Shown one piece after another: positions 38,363-48,718 of a DNA stretch of 64,000 bases (its first letter is position 1; each line of letters starts with the position of its first letter). The notes under the pieces are model-generated. The model saw only the letters and a list, made by a program, of their open reading frames with translations, was not told the origin of the DNA and made no database searches. The translations under genes and the position numbers were made by a program. Source of the DNA: Protula sp. h YS-2021 (taxonomy: Eukaryota; Annelida; Polychaeta; Sabellida; Serpulidae); the NCBI GenBank assembly GCA_949752745.1, contig OX457034.1, positions 2,061,833-2,125,832 of the forward strand, read 5' to 3'.

Positions 38363-41315
38363 TTTTTTTCTTTTTTTTTATTATTATTATTGATTGTTTA
38401 TTTTTCTTACAAATAAATGACTAACATTTTACAAGAGAATAATACACTGAACATTTCACAATAACGTCACGACATTTATTCAACCCACATTCATTCGAAC
38501 TGCCACTATCACAGACCCTCATTACCAAAGGCTACAACCAGTAACAAATATTGCTATCCATACCCCCTAAAAACATACGCACGCACACGCACCCTAGCAC
38601 ACAAATGCCATTATCCATTTTGCTAATACGTTACTAATCCTAAAATGTTATAGATTGTGAGCAACGTTATGAAATAAATAATTTTCACTTTGATAAACTA
38701 ACTCTGGAAATTGATTATATTTATCTGAAAAATTTTTACAAGATAGTGTTTTCTTATCAATTATAATCCGTTTATAAATTGAATGAAGGATTACCGTCAA
38801 ACATAGATTTTTCTTATAGGTTCTCACATGGCAGACATACTGTTTAATGATAAGCGTAATCATGTTCACTGCTGTATTTTCTGTACCAAATAGAAATTCT
38901 TCCTTGCTGAGTGTACTGAATATCTCAGCTGAAGGATCAATTTTATTAAACAACTCTGCAAGCCAGGTCACAGTATTTGTACATTCGAAAAAGACATGAT
39001 ATAATGTGTCTGACTTATCCACATTGCAAAATTCGCATATAGCACTTTCCCTAATTTTCCATTTTACAAGATTTTCTCCTGTATTCACAATGTTATGGAC
39101 AATCTTGAATTGAAAGGATAGCATTTTCGGTTCCCTTATGCTTTTCCGACATAGAACCAAACTTTCATAAATTTTCTCTCCCGAAAAGTTTTCCTCACAA
39201 ACCCATTTGCTTATTGCTCTTGGTGGACAAGTTGTAATCGACAAAAATTCTCTGCAAAAAATTTTTGCTTTTAGCTTTAGAAATGTCAATTTTATTTCCA
39301 CTCCTCACGCATAGAACGTTACTTTCAAAATTGTTTATAGGTCGAGATAAATACTCCCTATCCAGGCTTAATCTATCTTTTTTTATTGCTTGTTTTATAG
39401 CTGACAGAACTCCTAAGTATCTCAGAAAGTTTGGTTTAATGTGATAAGTCTCAACAAACTCTGAGTACGATAACCATGAACCATCATTTGTAAGTAGGTC
39501 CTGGATATAAATTACACCCTTATCAAACCAGTCTTGGAGAAATATGCTTTTTCCTTCTACTAAGATTTCTTTGTTGTTCCATATGACGTACTCAGTGTTT
39601 TTATTCCACAAAATTTCTTTAGCAAAGTCTAGCATTTCTCTGTAAAATATGGGAAGGTATGGCAGGTTCGAAGTACTATAATTACAATACAGTAAAAATT
39701 GTAACCCCCTCACTTGTTTAAAGTATTCATTGACGTAATGGTTCCACCCTTTTCCATTAATTATTCTACATATCCACTGTAATCTCAAAGCCTTGACTTG
39801 GCACTCAACATCCAAGCTTCTCAGCCCCCCTTCATCATAATCAGCTGTAAGAACGTGATGTTTAACTTTTGGTGGCTTGTAGCTCCATATAAAACTATTC
39901 ATGTCTTTTTGAATAGTTTGCTGAACATTATGCCCTGCATAAGTTATTGATAGGGGGTAAATAAGATTTGCAATGCTGAAAGTTTTTGAAATAGTGATTT
40001 TACCAACAATACTGAGATCTCTTACGGACCAAACTTTAAAAAGACGATTCATTTTTTCCAATTTTTCCACAAAGTTGTATGAGAAATTTTGTTTTTCATC
40101 CCGCCCAATATGTATTCCAAGCATATTATATATGCCCCATTCTTAATTGACATATTCAACACATTTATACTTTTTTCTCTCCACGGACCTAAGAAGATTA
40201 AAACAGATTTATCTGTATTTAATTTAAGACCTGACATTTCCGAAAACCCTCTAAGTGTCTCAATCAGTGTGTATATAGAAGGTATATCCTTCAGTAAACA
40301 TGTACAATCATCTGCAAATTGTTTGATTTTGTTGGTATGCGAACCAATTGTAATACCTTTTATATCTTCATTATTTCTGATTTTATCCCCCATTACATCA
40401 GCACATAATATAAACAGTAAACATGATAGACCGCAACCCTGCCTTACTCCTCTTTTCAGTTGAAACCAATTTGAAGAAAAGCCATTATCAGTGACACAAC
40501 TGTAAATCTCAGTATAGCAACATTTCACCGAGGCAATAAAATTTGGACCAAAGTTACACTTTTCTAAAACCGTAAACATAAAGGGCCACTCGATTGAGTC
40601 GAAAGCCTTTTCAAAGTCCAGTTGAACTAATACACCAGTCTCGTCCAAACGGTCGCAATGTTCTATTAAATCCTCTATAAAACGAATACTTTCACCTATA
40701 AATCTACCTTTGATAAACCCAGACTGGTCAGGGTGAATAATTTCAGGTATAACTTTTTCTTATCTTTTAGCCAGGGTTTTTGTAAAAATTTTGTAATCGA
40801 TATTAAGTAGACTGACAGGCCTCCAATTCTTTATTTTTGTAGGGTCTTTACCCTTTTTTCTAATGGTGTTAAAATTCCTCTTCTCTGTGACATTGACAGT
40901 AACCCTGTTTGTCGGGAGAAATTTAAGCACTCGACTAGTTTTGGTCCAATGCAGTCCCAAAATTCCTTATAAAATTCTGCAGTTAATCCGTCGCAGCCTG
41001 GTGATTTATTTGGTTTGAAATTCTTAAGAGCTTCCCAACATTCTTCAACTGTTAACTCAGTTTCACAAAATTGCATTTGATCTCGAGAAAGCTTCCGTTC
41101 AATGCAAAAGTTTTGATAAATGTGTGCGTTCTCTTGAGCATTTCCAAACCTTGAAGAATAAAGGTGTATATAAAAAGACTCAAGCAAATTTAGAATTTTA
41201 GTAGGATCCGTTACCTCCTCGTTGTTCTCACTAACAAGTCTTTTAATTGTCTTTTTCTCGAAAGAGGATTTTGATGTGTTTAAAAAGTACGAGTTACTTT
41301 TCTCAAGAGTGAAAA
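38363..41315 (-). mobile_element. 5'-truncated L1/Tx1-like LINE
   Basis: About 2.95 kb inserted on the minus strand. The 3' end is a poly(A) tail, seen as a T run at 38361-38379 on +. Identical 15-base target duplications (GAGTGTCGCTCTTTT) flank it at 38348-38362 and 41316-41330. The endonuclease domain is missing, which fits 5' truncation during target-primed reverse transcription. The reverse transcriptase and C-terminal finger are recognisable. Confidence 0.88.
38648..41187 (-). pseudogene. LINE ORF2 (reverse transcriptase), frameshifted
   Basis: Minus-strand fragments in order: 41187-40831 (SPGCDGLTAEFYKEFWD), 40960-40760 (NWRPVSLLNIDYKI, RT motifs 1-2), 40648-40049 (DFEKAFDS catalytic motif, RQGCGLSCLL, FADD catalytic motif), 40124-39195 (thumb and connection, KALRLQWICR) and 39301-38648 (CEFCNV...HVFFEC, a CCHC finger like zf-RVT). 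Frame changes near 40900, 40700, 40090 and 39250 break it. NWRP.SLLN.DYKI and the architecture resemble L1/Tx1-clade elements (assignment by pattern only). Confidence 0.8.
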
Positions 41316-41440
41316 GAGTGTCGCTCTTTTGACTGTCGACGTTTTGACTGTCGACGTTTGACTGTCGACGTTTGAGTGTCGACGTTTTGACTGTCGACGT
41401 TTGACTGAAGATGTTTTGGCTGTCGACGTTTTATCCGGCA
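41316..41440. repeat. GACTGTCGACGTTT minisatellite, right part with LINE target duplication
   Basis: The right target duplication (41316-41330) is followed by about seven units of GACTGTCGACGTTT(T), continuing the array at 38298. Confidence 0.85.
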
Positions 41441-41834
41441 TTGACACGAAATATTCGGCAATAAGTGGTTATTTACATATTAAATTATGCACCAATTCTA
41501 CAATTGACTACAGCGGGTAGATCGGAGCCTTGCTCATGTTTTCGCAGTAGAAAAGCTGTTGTTTTAACTTTTTGAAAGTTGTGAACAGTAGTTTTTAAAA
41601 GTGCTGTTGTAATGAAGTGGCCCTTTGTACTGTTTTCTTTCCACGACGAGGCCGGGTTTTGCCGGTGTCTATGGCCAATGACGTGTTACGGGTGGCTCGG
41701 TTAGATTTAATCTGTCGTTCAATTATCCCACAATATTAAAATGGAACAGAAGCTTATAGCGTTAGCCCGCAGTAACTGTATAGTCAGTCAACACTTCAGC
41801 CACTAAAATAGGTGTTAGTGCGAAAATAAGGGAT

Positions 41835-42375
41835 AACCGGATGTACAGCATAACAGCTGTATAGCATAGCAGCTGTAGAGCATAGAGACCGGACAGCGTA
41901 ACAGTTGTATAGCATAGCAGCTGCATAGCACTGAAGTCGAACAGCGTATCAGCTGTGTAGCATAGAAGCTGCATAGCATATAAAATAAAAGCTGTATAAA
42001 CCGAACAGTATAGCAGCTGTTTCTCATATCAGTATGTATAAACTGTATAGCATATAAGCCGAACATTATAATAGCTGTTTGTCATATCAGTATAGTATAT
42101 AAGCTGTGCAGTATATACGCCGAACAGCATATCAGCTGTATAGCATAGCAGCTGTACAGCATATAAACCGAACAGCATGACAGCTGTGTAGCTTTGCAGC
42201 TGTATAGCATATAAACCGGGCAGCTTGGCAGCTGTATAGGATAGAAGTTGCGCAGCATGTAAACCGAACAGTATAAAAGCTGTATAGCATAATAGCTGTA
42301 TATTATAGAAAATGAACAGCGTAGCAGCTGTTTATCATATCAGTATAGTAAATAAACTGTGTGACATAAAATTCG
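41835..42375. repeat. Degenerate ~57-bp minisatellite rich in CAGCTGTATAGCATA
   Basis: Nine or ten diverged units of the form CCGAACAGCATA.CAGCTGTAT + AGCATA.CAGCTGTA.AGCATATAAA. Each contains two near-palindromic CAGCTG words. No protein evidence. Confidence 0.75.
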
Positions 42376-42461
42376 AACAGAATGCAGCCTGTCAAACAGC
42401 CTGTGCTTGTTCAGTTTCCAAGTCAGCCTTATTAATTTGCTCGTACATATGGATGAACTAC

Positions 42462-42625
42462 CTCCGGTAGAGATCTATGTCAGTGTTATATAACCTGTAG
42501 AGGTCTGTATCAGCGTTGTATATCCGATAGAGGTCTGTGTCAGCGTTGTATATCCGATAGAGGTATGGTCAGCGTTGTAGAGGCCTGTGTCAGCGTTATA
42601 TATCCAATAGAGTTATGAGTCAGAA
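42462..42625. repeat. ~33-bp tandem repeat
   Basis: About five units of TAGAGGTCTGTGTCAGCGTT + GTATATCCGA, with a deletion in one unit near 42565. Confidence 0.8.
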
Positions 42626-42998
42626 TTTCACGTTGAATAGTATTTAATTCTTTAGGTTTGCTTGAATCAGATCGGATGATTGAATCATGTCATTTCGCCC
42701 CCCCCCCCCCCCAAAAAAAAAATGAAAAGAAAAAAACATGTGGGTAAAGTATTATTTACCCATACTGGTACTCCTCAGAAAGTATGTGCCTTTCTTAATT
42801 ATTTAATTGAAATTCGGGGATTTCAATAAGATGGTTTTGTTATGTTTGAAGGTGCAAATGCAAATTATCTGCGAGGTGAGGCACGACTGGCGAGTGACAT
42901 GTATATACATGTGAATTGTTCATTTGGAAATGATTGTGCATTGTACAAAGATTTAAGGTTTTGTTGTTTTGATTGGTGACTTGCATTCCCCTCTCCTG

Positions 42999-43027
42999 TC
43001 CTCTCTCTGTCTCTGTCTCTCTCTGTC

Positions 43028-43115
<88 letters not shown>

Positions 43116-43120
43116 TCTCA
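42999..43120. repeat. (CTGT)n and (CT)n microsatellite
   Basis: Mixed CTCTGT, then about 12 CTGT units, then a CT tract. Confidence 0.95.
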
Positions 43121-43260
43121 CGAATGTACAGTATAGACCCGGTTTGTTCCTAAAGCCTGAAATTTTCTACTAAGTAAAGTTCAATTGTGGCAAGAAAATG
43201 ATGGCATTACGAACGGTGCGCCGGTTACAATATATGCCGGTTTAACGGGCTTCTGCTGTG

Positions 43261-44618
43261 TATATGTTACAGCGAATCTGTAAAACCAGCGAATGTATAG
43301 ATTCGCTGAGAATTTCAGCGAATCTGTAGATTCGCTGACTCACTTAGCGAATCTGTAGATTCGCTGAAAATTTTCAGCGAATCTACAGATTCGCTGGTTT
43401 TTCACCTAAAAAATTATACAGATTCGCTGAAATTGCCTGATAGGCCATCTTTACCGACATGATCACTTGTTTTTGCTAACATTTGAAATTTAATTGCTTT
43501 TATGTGATTTCGTTACTCCAGATGTATTTTACACAACTTTTTCTTGGTCTGTGTGAAGGGAATATATGAAAATTGATCTTTATTATCTGTTTCCATTGCT
43601 ATTAAGTCATTTCATGTAGCTGAGGGTTTTTGGTCATTTGATGAAAATGCAGTAATTTATATGCTTTCACACCGGAATAAGTTTCTGTTCGTCGAAATCC
43701 TGGTCCTATCAATTTCTGTTAAATTAAACTATTAGTATGCGGAGCATCGAAAATTAACACTGATTGCATCAGCGCACGGGAATTCAATCGCAATTTATAT
43801 CACCCGTAGGTGAAGAGATTTTTGTGTTGCACTCACAGAAAAATAATTGCAATTTGGCTAAAGGCAATTTGAATGATACTCAGAAGGTGAGTGATGAATG
43901 CAATTTATTTAGAAACAATAGTATTAAGATTTGCTGTGATCACTTTTATGAAAGACGATAACGCAAAGAGAGAAAATTAATTTAAGCCTTTGTGAATATT
44001 GATAGCAAATATTTTCGAACGCTTTCCAATATTGTTTTTCATTTGAGACTAGAAATTCGCATTTCAGCAATGCATTTTAAAGCTAGTTAAATAAAAATAA
44101 GTGTAATTTTAAAAGTTCCGATTGCAATATGTCCTAGTCCCGTAAAAAAAAAAAGAAACTTAATTTATGTCTTTGTGAATATTGATAGCAAATATTTTCG
44201 AACGCTTTCAAATATTGTTTTTCATTTGAGACTAGAAATTCGCATTTCAACACTGCATTTTAAGGCTAGTTAAATAAAAATATGTGTAATTTTAGAAGTT
44301 CCGATTGCAATATATCACATCCCCCCCCCCAAAAAAAAAAAAAAAAAAACAAGAAAAGGGTGTGTAAAACACCTCTGGAGTAAAGAAGTCACATAAAAGC
44401 AACTGAATTTAAAATATCACCCAACACAAGTAATCCTGTCGGTAAAGATGACTGGTCAGGCAATTTCAGCGAATCTGTATAATTTTTAAGGTGAAAAACC
44501 AGCGAATGTGTAGATTCGCTGAAAATTTTCAGCGGATCCACAGATTCGCTAAGTGAGTCAGCGAATCTACAGATTCGCTGAAATTCTCAGCGAATCTATA
44601 GATTCGCTGTAACATATA
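43261..44618. mobile_element. Fold-back element with palindromic 20-mer ends
   Basis: A 1,358-bp element with long inverted repeats of about 250 bases (43261-43520 and 44370-44618), beginning TATATGTTACAGCGAATC. Each arm holds four or five copies of the palindrome AGCGAATCTGTAGATTCGCT or variants, spaced by ~9-10 bases. The inverted homology continues inward (GCTGAAATTGCCTGA, CATCTTTACCGACA, TTGCTTTTATGTGA). The middle contains a 183-base direct duplication. No transposase is encoded, so it is non-autonomous and its superfamily is unknown to me. A TA target duplication is possible but ambiguous. Confidence 0.85.
43976..44332. repeat. 183-bp direct duplication inside the fold-back element
   Basis: Copies begin near 43976 and 44159 and share CTTTGTGAATATTGATAGCA and GTTCCGATTGCAATAT. 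They differ at few positions; the second ends in a C-run/A-run. Confidence 0.88.
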
Positions 44619-45124
44619 TACCAGATTACGATTGGGTACAGTCGATGCCTGCTTACTCGATCTAGTTAAACTCGATTTAGTTTTCGCTGTCACAAGCTCG
44701 CCCCAATCTGCAGCATATATTGACTTATTTTTGGGTCAACATGAATTATTCTTGACCAGTGAGAAAATGTTGACCTTTTATGTAACTGGCGTTTTGATTA
44801 CAAATAACTGCGATACCTGTGAACCTTTGCGCCACTGTCAATATTGAAATATTATTGACTTGGAAATCAATCAATGGGATTTCAGCAGTGATCTCATGAT
44901 TGCCGGTCCATGTACAACGGAAACAGCAGTATTTAGCCTGCTAAATGCGCCCAGTGGGTGCGTGCTTGCAGTGTCGAAAACGTCACGCTACGCACTTGGA
45001 CGTGTGTACTTGACATCGTCATAACAACGTAACTACACGTCATAAAGCATCGCAGAGTTTAAAAAAAATGTGTGAATTAAAAGAGAATTTATTTGTTACA
45101 AAAAAATCAGGAAATAAAAAATAA

Positions 45125-45294
45125 AACTACACTCGCGTTTGGACTGATAAAACCACACTCGCGTTTGGACTGATCCAAAAACTCTCCCTTAGCCTTGCGC
45201 ACTGTTCACACTCACCTTTCAGGCTCCTGCTACCTGTGCTGCAGGCTGCAGGAGGGATTTTGTGACCAGTCCACCCGCTCGTGTGGTTTTATCA
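45125..45294. repeat. Short direct and inverted repeats around ACACTCGCGTTTGGACTGAT
   Basis: AAAAC.ACACTCGCGTTTGGACTGAT occurs twice in tandem (about 45122 and 45148). An inverted, diverged copy (AGTCCACCCGCTCGTGTGG) lies at 45269-45287, followed by TTTTATC. The 45147-45294 segment could be a tiny hairpin MITE. Confidence 0.55.
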
Positions 45295-45845
45295 TTTTAC
45301 TCTAGTCATTTAATAATATTTGTCATTGTTTCGAAGTTGATTCTTTAGCAGGCCATTTATTTATTTTTTGGCGTTTCACTGATTCTGAAAAACCTTTGAT
45401 TTGATCACTGTAAATAAAACACCAGTAAACTGCATCAATAAAAAACATATTTTATAACTTTTGAAACTGATAAGGCAGGCGCCTACTCTTAATGTGACAC
45501 AATAAACATTATAATTTACAGGAGATTTTTTTTCAAAAAAAATTCTGCCTTAATAAAATTGTTTGGGTATGCATTCTAATTTGTAATGGTGACAATGGCG
45601 CATCACGTACAATAGCCGGATGACGAAGGACAAGAGTTTGTTATCTGTTGTTCTGATAAACGTTCTGATACTGGTGAAGATATCACATGACTGTCAACAA
45701 TTGTATCATGTCACTGCAAAGTAGCTGGTCTGTAATGCTTCCAATAATGCACCCATGAACGGTTTTGTTTTCACAGACACAGCTCTGGACGAGTACATCA
45801 TTATGTTACTTATTTGTTTTGACCGTCATGTCGTTCACTTTACAG

Positions 45846-45980
45846 GAAAGAACGCCAACTACCGCAATTCGCTGTCGTCATTCGAGGAGTGGGACAAGAC
45901 GCACGGCTACGGCATCGTGGGCGAGAGTAGCTCCGACTCGGACGATGACTATGGCAACAAGTTCAGTGACAGCAATGAAG
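45846..45980 (+). CDS. Acidic exon, possibly an upstream CCP/AGBL exon
   Basis: A clear exon: acceptor TTTACAG before 45846 and donor G|GTCAGT after 45980, 135 bases, phase 1 at both ends. It encodes NANYRNSLSSFEEWDKTHGY, then an acidic SSSDSDDDYGNKFSDSNEG. The acidic stretch recalls the N-terminal region of AGBL3-type carboxypeptidases, and a CCP gene lies 2.7 kb downstream on the same strand. However, the next CCP exon (48719) has its own start and no matching phase-1 acceptor, so this may be an alternative 5' exon or belong to another gene. A G homopolymer follows at 46030-46056. Confidence 0.5.
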
Positions 45981-46562
45981 GTCAGTCGCAGCTTTCTTGG
46001 GGCTCTTCCAGAAACTCCCATGCAGCGGGTAGGGCGGGGGGGGGGGGGGGGGGGGGAAGCGGCATCTGAAGGCTATGCGTACACCAATGCCTATAGTACT
46101 GCGTACAAAGGAGTGACGCTTTCGAATATCTTCAAACAGTTTTTTTTTTAATTTGTGCCCTTGGCCGCACACCCACACCGTCTCCAAAGCAAGCACTACC
46201 CCCCCCCCCTGCCCCCCAACCCGCCCCTCCCCACCGTGGGGTATATCCGCCCATACATCCCGGATGTCTCTTGTGGGTGGCATGCATGTTAGCGTGAACT
46301 ACGGTGGATAGGGTAAGGTGACCTCATGAAGGTCGTTGAGGGTTTGCACTTGTGGTGCATTCTCTAACATTGTTGTGTTGAGTGATACCAAGGAGTCCTC
46401 ACCAAAAAAAAAAAAAAATCAAATTATTAGATTTTGGGGTGGGGGCGGGTTTTGATTCAACATCAAGTTATAGAAGACACTACACAACTGCAATAGGACA
46501 GATAGGCCAGAAATGGATGTCAGCTGTAGTTTGCATATAATAAGAATAGCAATAACAAGAAC

Positions 46563-46618
<56 letters not shown>

Positions 46619-48718
46619 TATTAATAGATAAAAAATAAGAATAAACACCTGGAATCAGTCGTCATTTTATGGTTATAAAGTTGACGAATTAACACGTGTG
46701 TGTGATTTACGAGAGTCAGTGTAAGACGCACGCTACTGCCATGCAGGAACGGTGACCTGACCTATGGAGCTGTGACCCCATAACGAGACGACACTAGCGG
46801 GATCATCTCTCAAATCCAGACTAGTCTTTGGCAATCTGGAGTAAAGAACTATTTTATATGTTATTCTTTGTATGTGTGACTGATACAGCAGATATACACA
46901 CATTAGCGTGCTCGGGTTTATGTGCTGTGTGGATATTCAACCTATGACCAGTAGCTAGTATCCATTATGGAAAGAGAAAAGACCCATTGTTTATACCTGG
47001 TGTTATCTGTTATTGTGTTATAAGAACGAAATTAACTTACTTGAGGCTCGAAGCCAGATTTATGAACTGAGGGAGGGGAAAGGGTGGGATGGTGGTATCA
47101 GGCGGGGAGATTGTGGGGTTTGAGAGGGGGGGGGGTTAATGAGAGTGGGATGGTAGGGGTGGAGGGAATGAAGTGGGGGAAAGTTGGGGTGAGGGGAGGG
47201 GAATGACGCCGGGGAAGGGTGGAGTAGAGGGGTGATAATGAGGCGGGATAAAGTTGGGGGTTGGAGGGGGGAATGAGGGTGGGGGGAATGAAGGGGAAGG
47301 ATGGGGTGAGGGGGAATGAGGGGGGAGGGAAAGGGTGGGGGTGGTGGGGGTGGGGTGGGGATGTTCACATATCTATATTTAGCTGAGAGGTCAACAGTAG
47401 GCAGTATCTATGGAGGAGGTAAGGAAATTGCTTGCATACTTTTGACAACGACCCCACGAGTCCCTTAACAGCGTAATACTCGTGTATCTTTTTTTAAGTA
47501 ATCAGGAGGCCTAGATTTAGTTGGGGACTTTTTTTGCGTAAAAAAAGCCCCGTAAATTTTTGTTTTAGTACGCGCAGTATATAAGTGTGAGAGAGAACAG
47601 CCAGTTCTATTCAGAGCATGAAGTGCTGATTCGAAGCCACCCCCCCCCCCCCCTCAACACCCCCTTCCAAACACACACACTTCTGGCTCTCTCTCTACTA
47701 CGGCACTTTTATTATTGCTCAGATAACCGCCTTATCGCTGGGTTAATCTTGTATGACCAGGATTGTAATCACAAAGTGAAGACAAAAAATTCTACAAGCT
47801 CTTTCCACATGGAACAGAAAAGAAAGGAAAAAAGAAGAAGAAGAAGACTTGACAGCAGTGTCTTTGTCTCATTAAATGTTAGGAGACCGTGAAGTTATTT
47901 AACCGAAGTTAGTTAAAAGCGAGAAATATACACAAGGCGTCAGTGCTGCAAAATAAGGGGAAACAAGTCACGTGACTTGTCCAACAAAAATTGCGATGGG
48001 TAATTCGTACGGATTTTTTTAAATGCAAGCTGCAGAGGTGTGGAAGAAAAAAAAAACAACGTAAAGATGGGCGATAAACGGAATCGCTTGAGGAGTGCAT
48101 TCGGAGGACGTCTGCTCTACACACTTTGGCGCGAAAATCCGTGATATCTCAATGTATGGCTACACCACTTGGTTTGCGTCGCGACTAATTTTTTAGCCTT
48201 ATCTGCAGCTGTAAATCTTATAAAGGACTTTCTTGGATAGGAAAGTATTCGGCTATTGGCAGTGTCTTTGTGCCTAAAGACGAGTATTAAAATTGTGCCT
48301 GCACCCACTAGTAATGGATATAATTAGATTTGAAGATAGCAGTCACAATAATTGGTAGCCGAATACCAGTGTAACTGAGATCAAAGTCTTTTGTTATTGA
48401 GATAAATTGATAGAAAAGATAAAATAAATAAACACAAACAATTGCACATATAAGTGTATCGTTTTATAAGTGTCTTATATTTTTACTACAGTTCACGTGC
48501 TTTGAAAATTACCTTAGTAAACAACGAAAGCTACTTTAGTAAAGAAGACCTTATTGCCACCGAAAAAAGGCCGTACAGGTGCCATTTCTTAACATCAATA
48601 GTTCAGTTTGACTGTTATTGTAAATATCGGTGTTTCGCGGAGAGTGGATAAAAGCACACGATTGGTACCGCAGAGTAAAAGTAGAGTCATTTGATCAATT
48701 GGCTCATGTTTGAGACCG
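45981..48718. other. Non-coding; (AAT)n and G-rich polypurine tract
   Basis: No exon recognised. It contains poly(G) 46030-46056, poly(C) 46200-46210, (AAT)n at 46563-46614 and a ~300-base G/A-rich tract at 47065-47365. It is probably intron or upstream region of the CCP gene. Confidence 0.5.
47065..47365 (+). repeat. G-rich polypurine tract
   Basis: About 300 bases almost wholly of GGGG/GGGA/GAGG words with few pyrimidines (GGGGTGAGGGG, GGAATGAGG...GGTGGGGGTGG). Many runs of three or more G at short spacing make G-quadruplex or triplex formation plausible. The proline-rich minus-strand ORF here is a by-product of composition. Confidence 0.8.

Noticed and set aside
44632..44847. ORF just right of the fold-back element (GTVDACLLDLVKLDLVF)
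   Set aside because: Short and without homology or splice evidence.
47060..47368. Proline-rich ORF on the minus strand
   Set aside because: Composition artefact of the G-rich polypurine tract.
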